From the IMG/VR virus record IMGVR_UViG_3300042484_001556, positions 1 through 64,000 of that record: a stretch of DNA of 64,000 nt. One strand, given 5' to 3'. The position numbers and the translations under genes are program-made. This document shows, piece by piece, positions 29,587 through 38,940 of this stretch. Source of the stretch: a virus. The notes under the pieces were generated by a model that saw only the letters and a list, made by a program, of their open reading frames with translations, was not told the origin of the DNA and did not search any database. Every line of letters starts with the position of its first letter. Position 1 is the first letter of the stretch.

Positions 29587-30713
29587 TGGCGATAAAAACG
29601 CACAGCCTCCAAAAAATCAGCACTAGGTTTACAAATGTCTTGGGACTTAATAATCCTAGACTAACTATTCCTGTTGAATATTTGGTAGTTGCGGGTGGCG
29701 GTGGTGGCGGCGCAAATGATGCTGCAGGCGGTGGTGCCGGCGGCCTTAGAACTGCAACTGGATTAGCTACGGCTATTGGAGTCCCGATTACTGTTACAGT
29801 CGGCGCCGGAGGATCGGGCGGTGTTAATAACACTACTGGAACTCAAGGTTCAAATTCTGTATTCTCCTCAATTACATCTACTGGCGGTGGTTTTGGTGGA
29901 GCCGACGACAACACCCCCACCGCGCCTTTGAGGTATGGTGGAGCCGGTGGTTCTGGTGGCGGTGGCGGTGGCGGATCAAATCCGGTGGGTGGAGTTAACG
30001 GTGGTACTGGAATAGGCGGACAAGGCAACAATGGCGGCAACAGCGGCACTAGTCAAGCTCCCGGGTACGGAGGTGGTGGTGGTGGCGGCGCAGGCGCAGT
30101 CGGCGCATCATGCACCAGCGGCGGCAATGGTAATGGTGGTGTTGGTTTAATCTCAACAATTACGGGTACGACCACAAGTACAAGTAGTGTGGCAATGGGC
30201 ACTGGCACAAAAACATTTACTGTTGCGTCTGGTTTAAGTTATACCGCCGGCCAGCCAATACGAATGTACTATGACGTATCAAATTATATGTATGGGGCAG
30301 TTGCAAGTTATTCCGGATTATCTTTAACCGTAACGGTGGCTTCGATTGTCGGTTCAGGTACATATGCTTCTTGGAATATTGATTATATATATGCCGGCGG
30401 CGGCGGGGGCGGATCAAGAGGTACTGTAGGTACGGGCGGAGCAGGCGGGGGCGGGGCAGGAGCTCCATCCGGGGGTGGCGTAACGGCAACAAGCGGAACT
30501 ACAAACACTGGCGGCGGTGGTGGTGGCACTGGCAATGATTGGGAAAATGGCGGTCAAACTGGTAATGCTGGCTCTGGCGGATCGGGTATCGTTATTATAC
30601 GATACGCTGACAGTTATGCAGCAGCAACTGCGACTACAGGATCGCCCAATATAACAGTTACAGGTGGGTACAGAATATATAAATGGACGTCGTCTGGATC
30701 AATTACATTTTAA
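29586..30713 (+). CDS. Glycine-rich fibre tip / adhesin with inserted domain
   Basis: A 375-residue protein. A glycine lattice at residues ~35-180 starts with VEYLVVAGGGGGGAN. It is interrupted by a non-glycine insert of ~85 residues (about 190-270: ITGTTTSTSSVAMGTGTKTF...SYTAGQPIRMYYDV), then resumes to GGSGIVIIRYADS. A final cap follows (GGYRIYKWTSSGSITF). The insert interrupting a polyglycine core is unusual among the seven glycine-rich tips in the window and could be an extra binding loop. The start overlaps the upstream stop. Confidence 0.83.
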   Translation: MAIKTHSLQKISTRFTNVLGLNNPRLTIPVEYLVVAGGGGGGANDAAGGGAGGLRTATGLATAIGVPITVTVGAGGSGGVNNTTGTQGSNSVFSSITSTGGGFGGADDNTPTAPLRYGGAGGSGGGGGGGSNPVGGVNGGTGIGGQGNNGGNSGTSQAPGYGGGGGGGAGAVGASCTSGGNGNGGVGLISTITGTTTSTSSVAMGTGTKTFTVASGLSYTAGQPIRMYYDVSNYMYGAVASYSGLSLTVTVASIVGSGTYASWNIDYIYAGGGGGGSRGTVGTGGAGGGGAGAPSGGGVTATSGTTNTGGGGGGTGNDWENGGQTGNAGSGGSGIVIIRYADSYAAATATTGSPNITVTGGYRIYKWTSSGSITF

Positions 30714-30744
30714 ACTGCATTCCCGTATCATAAGATTGTTACAT

Positions 30745-30752
30745 CATAAATA
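30745..30752 (+). promoter_or_regulatory. T4-type late promoter box CATAAATA
   Basis: CATAAATA lies 27 bases before the ATG at 30780 in a 66-base gap. Confidence 0.65.
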
Positions 30753-30779
30753 TAGATATTAGTACACAAGAAAAAGTAA

Positions 30780-31628
30780 ATGTCAAGACGAATAAGTAGG
30801 TTACAAATTAATGCAGGCACCGCCAGTAATAATGATATACTAGTGGTGCAAGGTAACGACTTAGTTTATAAAAATCTTGCAAACATTTATGCTGGTATAA
30901 GTCCAAATTCAAATGTTGAAGGTAATATTAGATTTACCGGATCGGTAACTGCAAATACTTTTGCCTCTGCAGGATTTGGCGTACCAACACTAACATCGGC
31001 AACAAACATTAATTTAAGTGCGAATGGTGCAAATGGGGGCGCTGTTGTACTTACAAGTTCTCCAATAAGACTTAGATCATATACAACTGCAAATAGAAGT
31101 AATATTATTGCGACTGTTGGTGATACAATTTATAATTCTAATTTAAATGTACCGCAATACTATAATGGTAGTGCTTGGACCAGCGCAGTAGTTGCCGGTC
31201 CGGCATTTAGTGCATATGCAAACTCCACCGGACAAACAATTACAAATGGTATACAGACCAAAGTCCTGTTCCAAGTAGAAGAATTTGATACCAACAACAA
31301 CTATGACAGTTCAAGATTCACTCCCACAGTCGAAGGGTATTATCAATTAAACGCAGAAGTTCGACTAGATGGCGCCAGTGGCACCGGCGAAATGATGATT
31401 GTTCTTTATAAAAACGGCGCAGAACACAAGCGCGGAACAAACCAACAAGGTACACAAATTGCCGCAAACTTCTGGGCAATGCAAGTAAGTTCCGTGGTGT
31501 ATGCTAATGGCACCACAGATTATTTCGAAATATACGTTCAACAAGGTTCGGGCGGGTCTATATCTGTTACAGCAGTTAATGCTCCAGCTATTACCTGGTT
31601 CAACGGATGTATGATCAGAGGCATATAA
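30780..31628 (+). CDS. Fibre protein with C1q/TNF-like head domain
   Basis: A 282-residue protein. Residues 1-~125 duplicate the 28786 docking module (RRISRLQINAGTASNND). Residues ~145-282 resemble a C1q-like jelly roll: AFSAYANSTGQ, FDTNNNYDSSRFTPTVEGYYQLNAEV, LYKNGAEHKRG, and VYANGTTDYFEIYVQQGSG. C1q-like heads trimerise and bind ligands, fitting a fibre tip. The DNA of this domain (about 31,220-31,628) is visibly richer in C and uses codons unlike its AT-rich neighbours, which suggests recent acquisition. It has its own late promoter. Confidence 0.82.
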   Translation: MSRRISRLQINAGTASNNDILVVQGNDLVYKNLANIYAGISPNSNVEGNIRFTGSVTANTFASAGFGVPTLTSATNINLSANGANGGAVVLTSSPIRLRSYTTANRSNIIATVGDTIYNSNLNVPQYYNGSAWTSAVVAGPAFSAYANSTGQTITNGIQTKVLFQVEEFDTNNNYDSSRFTPTVEGYYQLNAEVRLDGASGTGEMMIVLYKNGAEHKRGTNQQGTQIAANFWAMQVSSVVYANGTTDYFEIYVQQGSGGSISVTAVNAPAITWFNGCMIRGI

Positions 31629-31634
31629 TAAAAG

Positions 31635-34600
31635 ATGGCAAAACTAAAAATATCAGAATTAACCAGAATTACTACAGCAAATCCTACAGATTTATTATAT
31701 GTTGTCCAAGCTAATGCTAGTAAAAGTATTAGCGTAAATGATTTGCTTAAGAATTTTGCCGGTCTTAGTCTAAGCGGAAATGTTTCTTTCGGTGGTACTC
31801 CTCAGGTAATTAGCGGAACTGGTACGGTAGATTTAACTACACCGATTACCCATATTAGAGTAGGTTCAAGTTTACAACAAGTAACGGTTCCTAGAGGATC
31901 TAACGGACAAATAAAAATATTCACAACCACCAGTAGCCAAGGTGGTGTCTCGCGGTTATCGGGAAATATTGCAGGCGCAGATTTAAATTTTTCGGCAATT
32001 GGCGACGACGCAATTTTAGTATATACTGACGGAAATTGGCGAGTAATAGGGCAATCCGAATTTAGATCTGCAAATTCTTATGTAACATCCGTGAATGGTG
32101 AGGGTCCTGGCACCGTAGTGTTAACTACCGCAAATATTGCAGAGAATACTAATTTATACTACACAAATTCTAGAGTTAGATCAACAATTTCTGTAACAGG
32201 CACTGGTTCATATGATCAGGCAAATGGTATAATCAATATCGTAGGCGGCGTAACATCAGTCAATGGTGCGACTGGCGCAGTTGTATTAACTACTACAAAT
32301 ATTGCAGAAGGTTCTAATTTATATCATACTACTAATCGAGTTCGTCAAGCAATTTCGGTAACGGGCACTGGTTCTTATGACCAAGCAAATGGCATAATTA
32401 ATGTTGTAGGTGGAGTAACATCTGTTAATGGTGCAACCGGAGCAGTCGTATTAACTACAGATACTGTTCAAGAAGCAACAAATTTATATTATACTTCAAC
32501 CAGAGTTATTACTGATTTGAATGCTGCAGATACTGTATATCTTGGCAACATATTACCTAAAGATAATTTAACGTATAATATTGGTTCGCCTACTGCAAGA
32601 TGGAAAACGGGATATTTTGCTGCACAAACTTTAGATTTGGGCGGGGTTGAATTATCAGTTGACCCCACCACCGGAGGATTAAGTTTACCGGTTGGTTCAA
32701 CAATCGGAGGGGTAAACCCCGGGGCAATAATAATTAAAGGAGAACTTGCAAATGTATCCTTGTTACCAGGCAGTGCAACTACAGGTGATGGTTATCTAAT
32801 TACCAGTAATTTACATGTATGGAATAGTACAACTTGGACAAATGTAGGATTAGTACAAGGTCCTAGAGGATATACAGGTGCAACTGGCCCAGAAGGTATG
32901 CAAGGTACGATTGGCCCGATTGGTTCAACAGGTACGGCGGGTACAAGTGTAACAATTTTAGGAAGTGTTGCGAATGTCAATTTATTACCTCCAACCGCAA
33001 TAGATGGGTCTGGGTATTTAATTGAAGGCAATCTTTATGTGTTTGCCAGTAATGTAGTTACAAATGTTGGTCGCATTGAAGGTCCACCTGGCGCAACTGG
33101 CGTAATAGGATTAACAGGAAATACTGGAGCAACCGGTATTCAGGGCGCAACCGGCGTAATAGGATTAACTGGTAATGTAGGTTTAACGGGATCAACCGGC
33201 GCAACCGGATTAACAGGAAATACTGGATCAACAGGGGTAATAGGGTTAACCGGTAATGTAGGTTTAACTGGCTCAACCGGTATTACTGGTAATACTGGAG
33301 CAACCGGAGTTCAAGGTGCAACAGGCATACAAGGTGCGACTGGATTAACCGGTAATACTGGAGCAACCGGAGTTCAAGGTACAACGGGTTCGATTGGTTT
33401 GACTGGTGCAACCGGCATACAAGGTGCAACTGGGGTAATAGGATTAACCGGTAATACTGGAGCAACCGGAGTTCAAGGTGCAACGGGTTCGATTGGTTTG
33501 ACTGGTAATGTAGGTTTAACAGGATCAACTGGTGCAACGGGTGTATCTGGTCTATACATAGTTTCTGCAAACGTAAGTACCGCAAATTTGGTTATTACAT
33601 TAAATGATTCTAATACAATTAATGCAGGATACATATTAGGTCCAACAGGTGCGACCGGTGTAACAGGACTAACCGGTAACATTGGCTCAACCGGTGCGAC
33701 AGGCATACAAGGTGCAACGGGTATTGGTTCGATTGGCGCAACAGGTATTCGCGGAGCAACGGGAGCAACGGGTGTAACTGGTAATGTTGGCTCAACCGGC
33801 GTACAAGGTGCAACGGGGTTATATGTAGTTTCCGCTAATGTAAGTAATGCAAATTTAATAATTACTTTAAATGACGCAAATGCAATTAATGCGGGATATG
33901 TATTTGGTCCAACGGGTGCAACCGGATTTACCGGTAATACCGGAGCAACCGGTTTTATTGGTGCATCTGGACTAATTGGATTAACCGGGAATACTGGGGC
34001 AACTGGTTCAACCGGTGCAACGGGGCCTGCTGGAACAAGTGTAACTATACTAGCTTCATTACCAGACTCATCTTCTTTCCCTGTAAGCGGCAATGTCAAT
34101 GGGGATGGATATTTAATTACCGGAAATCTTTGGGTATATTCTGGAAATACATTTACAAATGTTGGTACCATTCAAGGACCTAGTGGAGCAACGGGCGCAA
34201 CCGGAGTACAAGGGGCGACCGGATTAACAGGCAATGTAGGCTCAACCGGCGTACAAGGTGCAACAGGCGCAGATTCTACAGTACCAGGAGCAACTGGTTC
34301 AACAGGAGCGACCGGAGCTACGGGATTAGGAGCAACCGGTGCAACAGGCGTAATAGGTGCAACCGGATTGTACATAGTTTCTGCTAATGTAAGTGGCGCA
34401 AATTTACAAATTACACTTAATAATTCTAATGTTATTTTAGCGGGATCGATATTAGGCCCAACCGGTGCAACTGGAGTAGGAGCAACTGGAGCAACTGGTA
34501 CAATTGGTTCAACTGGTGCAACAGGTCCTGCTGGAGGATTTTCAACTGGATCAAACGGTCAAGTAAATTCTTTAGGTGTAGGTACAACCGCATCAGGTAC

Positions 34601-34937
34601 AGCGGGTGAAATTCGAGCAACGAATAATATAACTGCATATTATTCGGATGATAGATTAAAAACTAAATTAGGTCCTATTACCGACGCATTAGATAAAATT
34701 AAACAATTATCTGGATTTTATTATCAGGCAAATGAAATTGCGCAGGCATTGGGATATGAAGTTAAACAAGAGGTGGGTGTATCCGCACAGGAAGTACAAA
34801 AAGTACAACCAGAAGTAGTTGCCCCTGCGCCAATTGATGAAAAATATTTAACTGTTAGATATGAAAGATTGATACCTCTAATTATTGAAGCAATTAAAGA
34901 ATTAGACGTAAAAGTCAATGAGCTAAAGGATAAGTAA
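31635..34937 (+). CDS. Long collagen-like tail fibre with S74-type chaperone domain
   Basis: An 1100-residue fibre. The N-terminus ([20 protein letters not shown]) is a T4-like marine fibre start, followed by a beta domain and [20 protein letters not shown] modules to about residue 300. From about residue 411 to 968, Gly-X-Y blocks (GATG, GLTGN, GSTG) alternate with globular inserts of two kinds: three copies of an LYIVSANVS...[15 protein letters not shown] unit and copies of a TSVTIL...GYLI-GNLYV unit. The C-terminus looks like an S74 chaperone with SDDRLKTK (Ser1004) and [16 protein letters not shown], then a coiled coil. It is predicted to be a trimeric triple-helical fibre with autocleavage of the chaperone. 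Confidence 0.9.
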   Translation: MAKLKISELTRITTANPTDLLYVVQANASKSISVNDLLKNFAGLSLSGNVSFGGTPQVISGTGTVDLTTPITHIRVGSSLQQVTVPRGSNGQIKIFTTTSSQGGVSRLSGNIAGADLNFSAIGDDAILVYTDGNWRVIGQSEFRSANSYVTSVNGEGPGTVVLTTANIAENTNLYYTNSRVRSTISVTGTGSYDQANGIINIVGGVTSVNGATGAVVLTTTNIAEGSNLYHTTNRVRQAISVTGTGSYDQANGIINVVGGVTSVNGATGAVVLTTDTVQEATNLYYTSTRVITDLNAADTVYLGNILPKDNLTYNIGSPTARWKTGYFAAQTLDLGGVELSVDPTTGGLSLPVGSTIGGVNPGAIIIKGELANVSLLPGSATTGDGYLITSNLHVWNSTTWTNVGLVQGPRGYTGATGPEGMQGTIGPIGSTGTAGTSVTILGSVANVNLLPPTAIDGSGYLIEGNLYVFASNVVTNVGRIEGPPGATGVIGLTGNTGATGIQGATGVIGLTGNVGLTGSTGATGLTGNTGSTGVIGLTGNVGLTGSTGITGNTGATGVQGATGIQGATGLTGNTGATGVQGTTGSIGLTGATGIQGATGVIGLTGNTGATGVQGATGSIGLTGNVGLTGSTGATGVSGLYIVSANVSTANLVITLNDSNTINAGYILGPTGATGVTGLTGNIGSTGATGIQGATGIGSIGATGIRGATGATGVTGNVGSTGVQGATGLYVVSANVSNANLIITLNDANAINAGYVFGPTGATGFTGNTGATGFIGASGLIGLTGNTGATGSTGATGPAGTSVTILASLPDSSSFPVSGNVNGDGYLITGNLWVYSGNTFTNVGTIQGPSGATGATGVQGATGLTGNVGSTGVQGATGADSTVPGATGSTGATGATGLGATGATGVIGATGLYIVSANVSGANLQITLNNSNVILAGSILGPTGATGVGATGATGTIGSTGATGPAGGFSTGSNGQVNSLGVGTTASGTAGEIRATNNITAYYSDDRLKTKLGPITDALDKIKQLSGFYYQANEIAQALGYEVKQEVGVSAQEVQKVQPEVVAPAPIDEKYLTVRYERLIPLIIEAIKELDVKVNELKDK

Positions 34938-36013
34938 TGGCTTTATTGAATTCGGGTGCAATTAGTCTCGGTGGAAATATATCAGGTCTTTCAGTTAATC
35001 TTGAATTATTTAAAGCAGCCAACGCTACAATAAGTATAAATGATATAGATGCTAGAGACTTAGCAGATATTCCATCCGGTACAATTTCATTGAGCGATTT
35101 CTATGGTAAGTCTTATTATGCATTTGGGCAAGAAGAATTTACTACTCCCGGTACATACACTTGGGTATGCCCGTCTGACGTAACATCCATTTCTGTTTTA
35201 TGTATTGGTGGAGGTGGAGGCGGTAGTGCCGGAACGAATCTTATTGGCGTAGGAGGCGGTGGTGGCGGCGGTGCGCTAGCTTATAGAAATGCGGTTGCGG
35301 TTATTCCTAATCAAAGTTATAATATTGTTGTCGGCGCAGGAGGTACTGGTCAAATAACAATTAGCGGAACAACTACTCAAGAAGCAGGAAGTGGCGGTGG
35401 ATCTAGCGCATTCTCCTGTGTCGGCGGTGGAGGACAATCCGGAGGAAAATCGTCGGCAAATGCAACCATTAGTATTGGCTCATCTGCACTAGGAGACGGT
35501 GGCACTCTTGGGGGAGTATATAGCGGAGGTTCAATTGGTGGAGCTGGTGGAAGTATAGATACTTCTTCTGTAGGTTTTCGAGCACCAGGCGGCGGTGGCG
35601 CAGCTGGCTATACCGGAATAGGAGGAGCGGGCGCTCGAGGTGCAAGACCAACAGGATCTCCTGCATCGTCCGCCGGCTTTGCGGGCACTGCGGGATTAGG
35701 AGGCGGTGCAGGTGGAGGTGGTTCTGGATATATAAGCGATACCATACGAGAAGCAACCGGCGGCAACGGTGGTGGCGTAGGAGTGTATGGTTCGGGGCCA
35801 AACGGTGCTGGAGGAATAGGCGGATCCTCGACAATAACACGCGGTAATGGTGGAGATGGTTCATTTGGTTCATTTGGTTACTATGGTGCAGGCGGCGGGG
35901 GTGGGGTAGGCGGTTCGACTAGAAATGCGGAAAATGGTATAAATGGTGCAGTAAGAATAATTTGGCCTGGGCAATTACGTTCATTCCCTCTAACACTAAC
36001 AGATAATGTTTAA
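34937..36013 (+). CDS. Glycine-rich tail protein / adhesin
   Basis: A 358-residue protein whose start overlaps the upstream stop (TAATG). The N-terminal ~55 residues ([17 protein letters not shown]...IPSGTISLSDFYGKS) are a module typical of marine phage tail proteins. FTTPGTYTWVCPSDVTSISV then leads into a GGGGGGSAG lattice at residues ~95-340, ending with a GAVRIIWPGQ motif. This differs from the GGSGIVIIRY ending of the Calx-beta tips and marks a second subfamily of glycine-rich adhesins. The next gene, a protease, overlaps it by 8 bases. Confidence 0.85.
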   Translation: MALLNSGAISLGGNISGLSVNLELFKAANATISINDIDARDLADIPSGTISLSDFYGKSYYAFGQEEFTTPGTYTWVCPSDVTSISVLCIGGGGGGSAGTNLIGVGGGGGGGALAYRNAVAVIPNQSYNIVVGAGGTGQITISGTTTQEAGSGGGSSAFSCVGGGGQSGGKSSANATISIGSSALGDGGTLGGVYSGGSIGGAGGSIDTSSVGFRAPGGGGAAGYTGIGGAGARGARPTGSPASSAGFAGTAGLGGGAGGGGSGYISDTIREATGGNGGGVGVYGSGPNGAGGIGGSSTITRGNGGDGSFGSFGYYGAGGGGGVGGSTRNAENGINGAVRIIWPGQLRSFPLTLTDNV

Positions 36014-37595
36014 AGAATATATTGTAAGTTTACAAAAAAATGTAGATTATACCTCATTTTGGCAGGAGATGGAGTCTCCTACGAATGCCCATCCATTCAT
36101 TCCTGATAGAAAAATAGATATAGTAAATAATAGAGATGGTAGCACAAGAAGTTGCCATTATTCGTTAACAGATGAAGAAGCAAATATATTAAAAAATGAT
36201 TCTAGAGTATATTCCGTAGAAATTCCACCTGAACAACGAGACGATATAAAAATTGGATTTCGTGGTGCACAGGTTGGAGATTTTACTAAGCCATCGACAT
36301 CAACCGGTGCATATAAAAATTGGGGATTGCGTAGAATAAACAGCGCAACCAATCTTTATGGTACGGGTACAACTACCGATAATGTTTACAAATATTTACT
36401 AGATGGCACAGGAGTAGATGTTGTTATACAGGATAGCGGCATTGAACTGAACCATCCGGAATTTAAAGACAATTTTGGTTCTTCTCGAATACAACAGATA
36501 AATTGGTATACTGCCAGCGGCTTGGGCGGTACACAGAACGCAAATCATTATAGAGATTATGATGGGCACGGGACGCATGTTGCCGGTATAGCAACGGGTA
36601 AAACTTTTGGCTGGGCAAAAAATGCAAAAATATATTCTTTGAAGGTAAGCGGTCTTGAAGGTGCTGGCGATTCTGGTACTGGGATATCAATTACGGATTG
36701 CTTTGACGTAATTAAACTTTGGCATAGAAATAAACCAATTGATTCATCTACGGGATTTAAGCGACCAACAATTGTTAATATGAGCTGGGGATATAGTTTA
36801 ACCTATTCATCTGTATCTTCTGTTTTATATAGAGGAGTTACTTACAATGATGCCAATACTACAGGTAATGCAGCATATCGTTGGACAAATTTTGGCTTAG
36901 TAAATTTATCTAGTGGCGGAAATTTTATTACTAATTTTAGATTAGGATCCGTTGATGTTGATATACAGGAAATGATTGATGAAGGCATACATGTCATCAT
37001 TGCTGCGGGAAATAACTACCACAAAATAGATACTCCGGACGGAGTAGACTATGAGAATTATTTTACTTCTGGTGGATCAGATTATTTCTATCACAGAGGT
37101 TCTAGTCCATATGATGACGAAGCGTTTAAGGTTGGTAATATTGATAGTACTGTATTTTCTGCAGTACAAGATCAAAAAGCCCATTCAAGCGAAACCGGTC
37201 CAGGTGTTGATGTATGGGCGCCGGGATCAAATATTATAAGTTGCACTAGTAACACTAATTCATTTAGCGGTGTTGCCTATAATTTAGATTCTAGCTTTAA
37301 ACAAGTTATTTTAAGCGGAACATCAATGGCTGCACCTCAGGTGTGTGGGTTAGGCGCACTTTATTTACAAATAAATCCCGGAGTAAGACCAAATCAACTT
37401 AAATCTTGGTTCTTAGGAAAATCGGTAAGCAATACCACCATATATAGTTCTAACATCAACAATGATTATACTAATACTAGATCATTGCTAGGTGGAAATA
37501 ATAGATTTGTATATAACCCATTTGGTATAGATTCGGATACTCTTGTATCTGGTCCAATGACTTTAGTATCAGGAGCAATTAACTTAACACAATGA
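36006..37595 (+). CDS. Subtilisin-like serine protease (peptidase S8)
   Basis: A 529-residue protein with a complete catalytic triad: Asp143 (VVIQDSGIELNHPEF), His188 (DYDGHGTHVAGIATG) and Ser440 (LSGTSMAAPQVCGLGAL), plus the oxyanion Asn336 (IIAAGNN). Residues 1-~80 resemble an I9-type propeptide rather than a secretion signal; no signal peptide is visible. The start overlaps the upstream adhesin gene and the stop overlaps 37592, so it is cotranscribed with the fibre genes. A virion-associated protease that matures fibres or digests host surface proteins is plausible; cytoplasmic processing cannot be excluded. Activity is well supported, substrate unknown. Confidence 0.93.
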   Translation: MFKEYIVSLQKNVDYTSFWQEMESPTNAHPFIPDRKIDIVNNRDGSTRSCHYSLTDEEANILKNDSRVYSVEIPPEQRDDIKIGFRGAQVGDFTKPSTSTGAYKNWGLRRINSATNLYGTGTTTDNVYKYLLDGTGVDVVIQDSGIELNHPEFKDNFGSSRIQQINWYTASGLGGTQNANHYRDYDGHGTHVAGIATGKTFGWAKNAKIYSLKVSGLEGAGDSGTGISITDCFDVIKLWHRNKPIDSSTGFKRPTIVNMSWGYSLTYSSVSSVLYRGVTYNDANTTGNAAYRWTNFGLVNLSSGGNFITNFRLGSVDVDIQEMIDEGIHVIIAAGNNYHKIDTPDGVDYENYFTSGGSDYFYHRGSSPYDDEAFKVGNIDSTVFSAVQDQKAHSSETGPGVDVWAPGSNIISCTSNTNSFSGVAYNLDSSFKQVILSGTSMAAPQVCGLGALYLQINPGVRPNQLKSWFLGKSVSNTTIYSSNINNDYTNTRSLLGGNNRFVYNPFGIDSDTLVSGPMTLVSGAINLTQ

Positions 37596-37981
37596 TATTT
37601 GAATTGACTGAAGATAATTTTGTAATGTTTGCAGTAAAACACTATGACAATCCGGGGTGCCTCGGTATGGATGAGTTTTACGACGATTTAAAACGATTTA
37701 AATATATTAAACGATTACTTCGTAAACATGATGTGGGCAAGGATCTTAAAGAAAGATTAATACTTAATCATATAATTATACTAGGAAATTTATTTGGTGT
37801 TGAGGCAACAACTAAAATGCTATTCTTTAAGTTAGAAGAAAAATTTTGGCCTCAAATAAAAACTTTCCTAGTATTTTTAAACTATATGCCTATAAAAATT
37901 ATAGTAACAACCGGTGTAGAAATAGTAGATAATGATATACCGTTAGATGAAACCGTATTAGAAACTTTAAAGAAGATTTAA
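37592..37981 (+). CDS. Conserved T4-like marine phage protein
   Basis: A 129-residue protein overlapping the protease stop by ATGA. It resembles a family found widely in T4-like marine phages: ENNF/EDNFVMFAVKHYDNPGC, FYDDLKRFKYIKRL, and ERLILNHIIILGNLFGVEATTKMLF. It is mostly helical with no catalytic motif. It is followed immediately by 37982, and this pair order is typical. Function is unknown. Confidence 0.85.
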   Translation: MIFELTEDNFVMFAVKHYDNPGCLGMDEFYDDLKRFKYIKRLLRKHDVGKDLKERLILNHIIILGNLFGVEATTKMLFFKLEEKFWPQIKTFLVFLNYMPIKIIVTTGVEIVDNDIPLDETVLETLKKI

Positions 37982-38542
37982 ATGGGAAGATTTGTAGATT
38001 CAATTATTGCTCTAAGAATACTAAACTTATTAGTTACTCCCTTTGAAAATACCGAGGCATATAAGCGCGGCATTATAGATACTAAAGGCAAAGAACTAAA
38101 AAAGATGAGTGAATTAAACACCGTCGAAGATAGAGATGCATATACTTTATTACATAGATTAGTTTATAGATTAAAACGAATTATTGAAAAGGTGCCTATT
38201 GATAATAAAAAAATTGTGTCTTTAGCTGCCGCATATTCTTTAATCAAAGAGCATACACAATTAGGTAAAGAGCCCTTAAATCTCGAAGAACAATATATAA
38301 GACTCATCGGTGAAGATTTGACAGAAGAAATTGCGGAAGTTGAGAAAATATTAGATGAAAAAAAGATTTTTACTTTTAAACAATTTTCGGAAGAAACTGG
38401 TATGGTAGCTCCGGCGAATAATGCAATGGCTACTTCAGGTATTGCTGGATTAGATAAAGATGTACCCGTAAGTAAAAAAGCACAGAAAAAATATACAGCA
38501 TCCGGTGCTAGTTCTATGTTTAGAAGAAATAAGGCATTATAA
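37982..38542 (+). CDS. Conserved T4-like marine phage protein
   Basis: A 186-residue protein starting immediately after the previous stop. The N-terminal half is helical (RILNLLVTPFENTEAYKRGIIDTKGKEL). The C-terminal ~45 residues are low-complexity, Ala/Ser/Lys-rich and probably flexible (VSKKAQKKYTASGASSMF). I recognise the N-terminal block as conserved among T4-like marine phages but cannot name a function. The context suggests a late or virion-related role. Confidence 0.82.
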   Translation: MGRFVDSIIALRILNLLVTPFENTEAYKRGIIDTKGKELKKMSELNTVEDRDAYTLLHRLVYRLKRIIEKVPIDNKKIVSLAAAYSLIKEHTQLGKEPLNLEEQYIRLIGEDLTEEIAEVEKILDEKKIFTFKQFSEETGMVAPANNAMATSGIAGLDKDVPVSKKAQKKYTASGASSMFRRNKAL

Positions 38543-38884
38543 ATGGCTACAAATAATATACGAGATCTTGACACTGATATACGAGTTTCGGTATTGGAAA
38601 CTCAAGTTAATTCGTTAACTACAGGTTTTGAGAAAATTGAGAAAAAAATGGAAGATAATTATGTAATTTTACATGAGCGCATCAATGATCTTGGATCGGA
38701 GTTTGAACATAAAAACGAAAAGATTATAGAAAAAATTGACGCACATAGTGAAACTAGCGCTAGACATAATCATGAAATTTTGGAAAAAATTGGTAAAATT
38801 GAAAAATGGCGTTGGATGATAATGGGCGGAGCAATGGTTGCGGGTTATGTACTTGCTCACATTAAAATGGAAAATTTGTTCTAA
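38543..38884 (+). CDS. Coiled-coil protein with C-terminal membrane anchor
   Basis: A 113-residue protein. Residues ~12-85 form heptad-rich coiled coil (VSVLETQVNSL, EKIEKKMEDN, ILEKIGKIEKW). Residues ~90-108 are a single transmembrane segment (WMIMGGAMVAGYVLAHI). The layout resembles XhlA/haemolysin-type and other small phage membrane proteins. It could be a lysis accessory or tail-associated membrane protein. It closes the gene run before the sigma70-like promoter at 38889. Confidence 0.78.
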   Translation: MATNNIRDLDTDIRVSVLETQVNSLTTGFEKIEKKMEDNYVILHERINDLGSEFEHKNEKIIEKIDAHSETSARHNHEILEKIGKIEKWRWMIMGGAMVAGYVLAHIKMENLF

Positions 38885-38888
38885 AGGC

Positions 38889-38917
38889 TTGACTTTCTAG
38901 TAGTTCTATTATATAAT
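38889..38917 (+). promoter_or_regulatory. Sigma70-like promoter before primase
   Basis: TTGACT at 38889 and TATAAT at 38912 with a 17-base spacer. It belongs to a family of five promoters in the window with the same boxes and spacing (also 54880, 57415, 59795, 62985). It would let unmodified host polymerase transcribe the primase/nucleotide block early. Confidence 0.8.
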
Positions 38918-38940
38918 TTAGACTTCGTATAGGAGTCTAA
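38918..38940 (+). promoter_or_regulatory. Perfect hairpin over the primase ribosome-binding site
   Basis: TTAGACT (38918-38924) and AGTCTAA (38934-38940) are a perfect 7-base inverted repeat with a 9-base loop, ending directly at the primase ATG (38941). The Shine-Dalgarno AGGAG (38931-38935) sits half in the loop and half in the stem. The placement suggests translational control or a protein-bound RNA operator. Confidence 0.6.

Noticed and set aside
35035-35042. TATAAATG and similar late-box-like sequences inside coding regions
   Set aside because: In AT-rich DNA such matches are frequent; only boxes in gaps or at stop codons 20-55 bases before a start were kept.
1-36013. Diversity-generating retroelement behind fibre variability
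   Set aside because: No reverse transcriptase gene and no template/variable repeat pair with adenine-specific changes is visible in the window.
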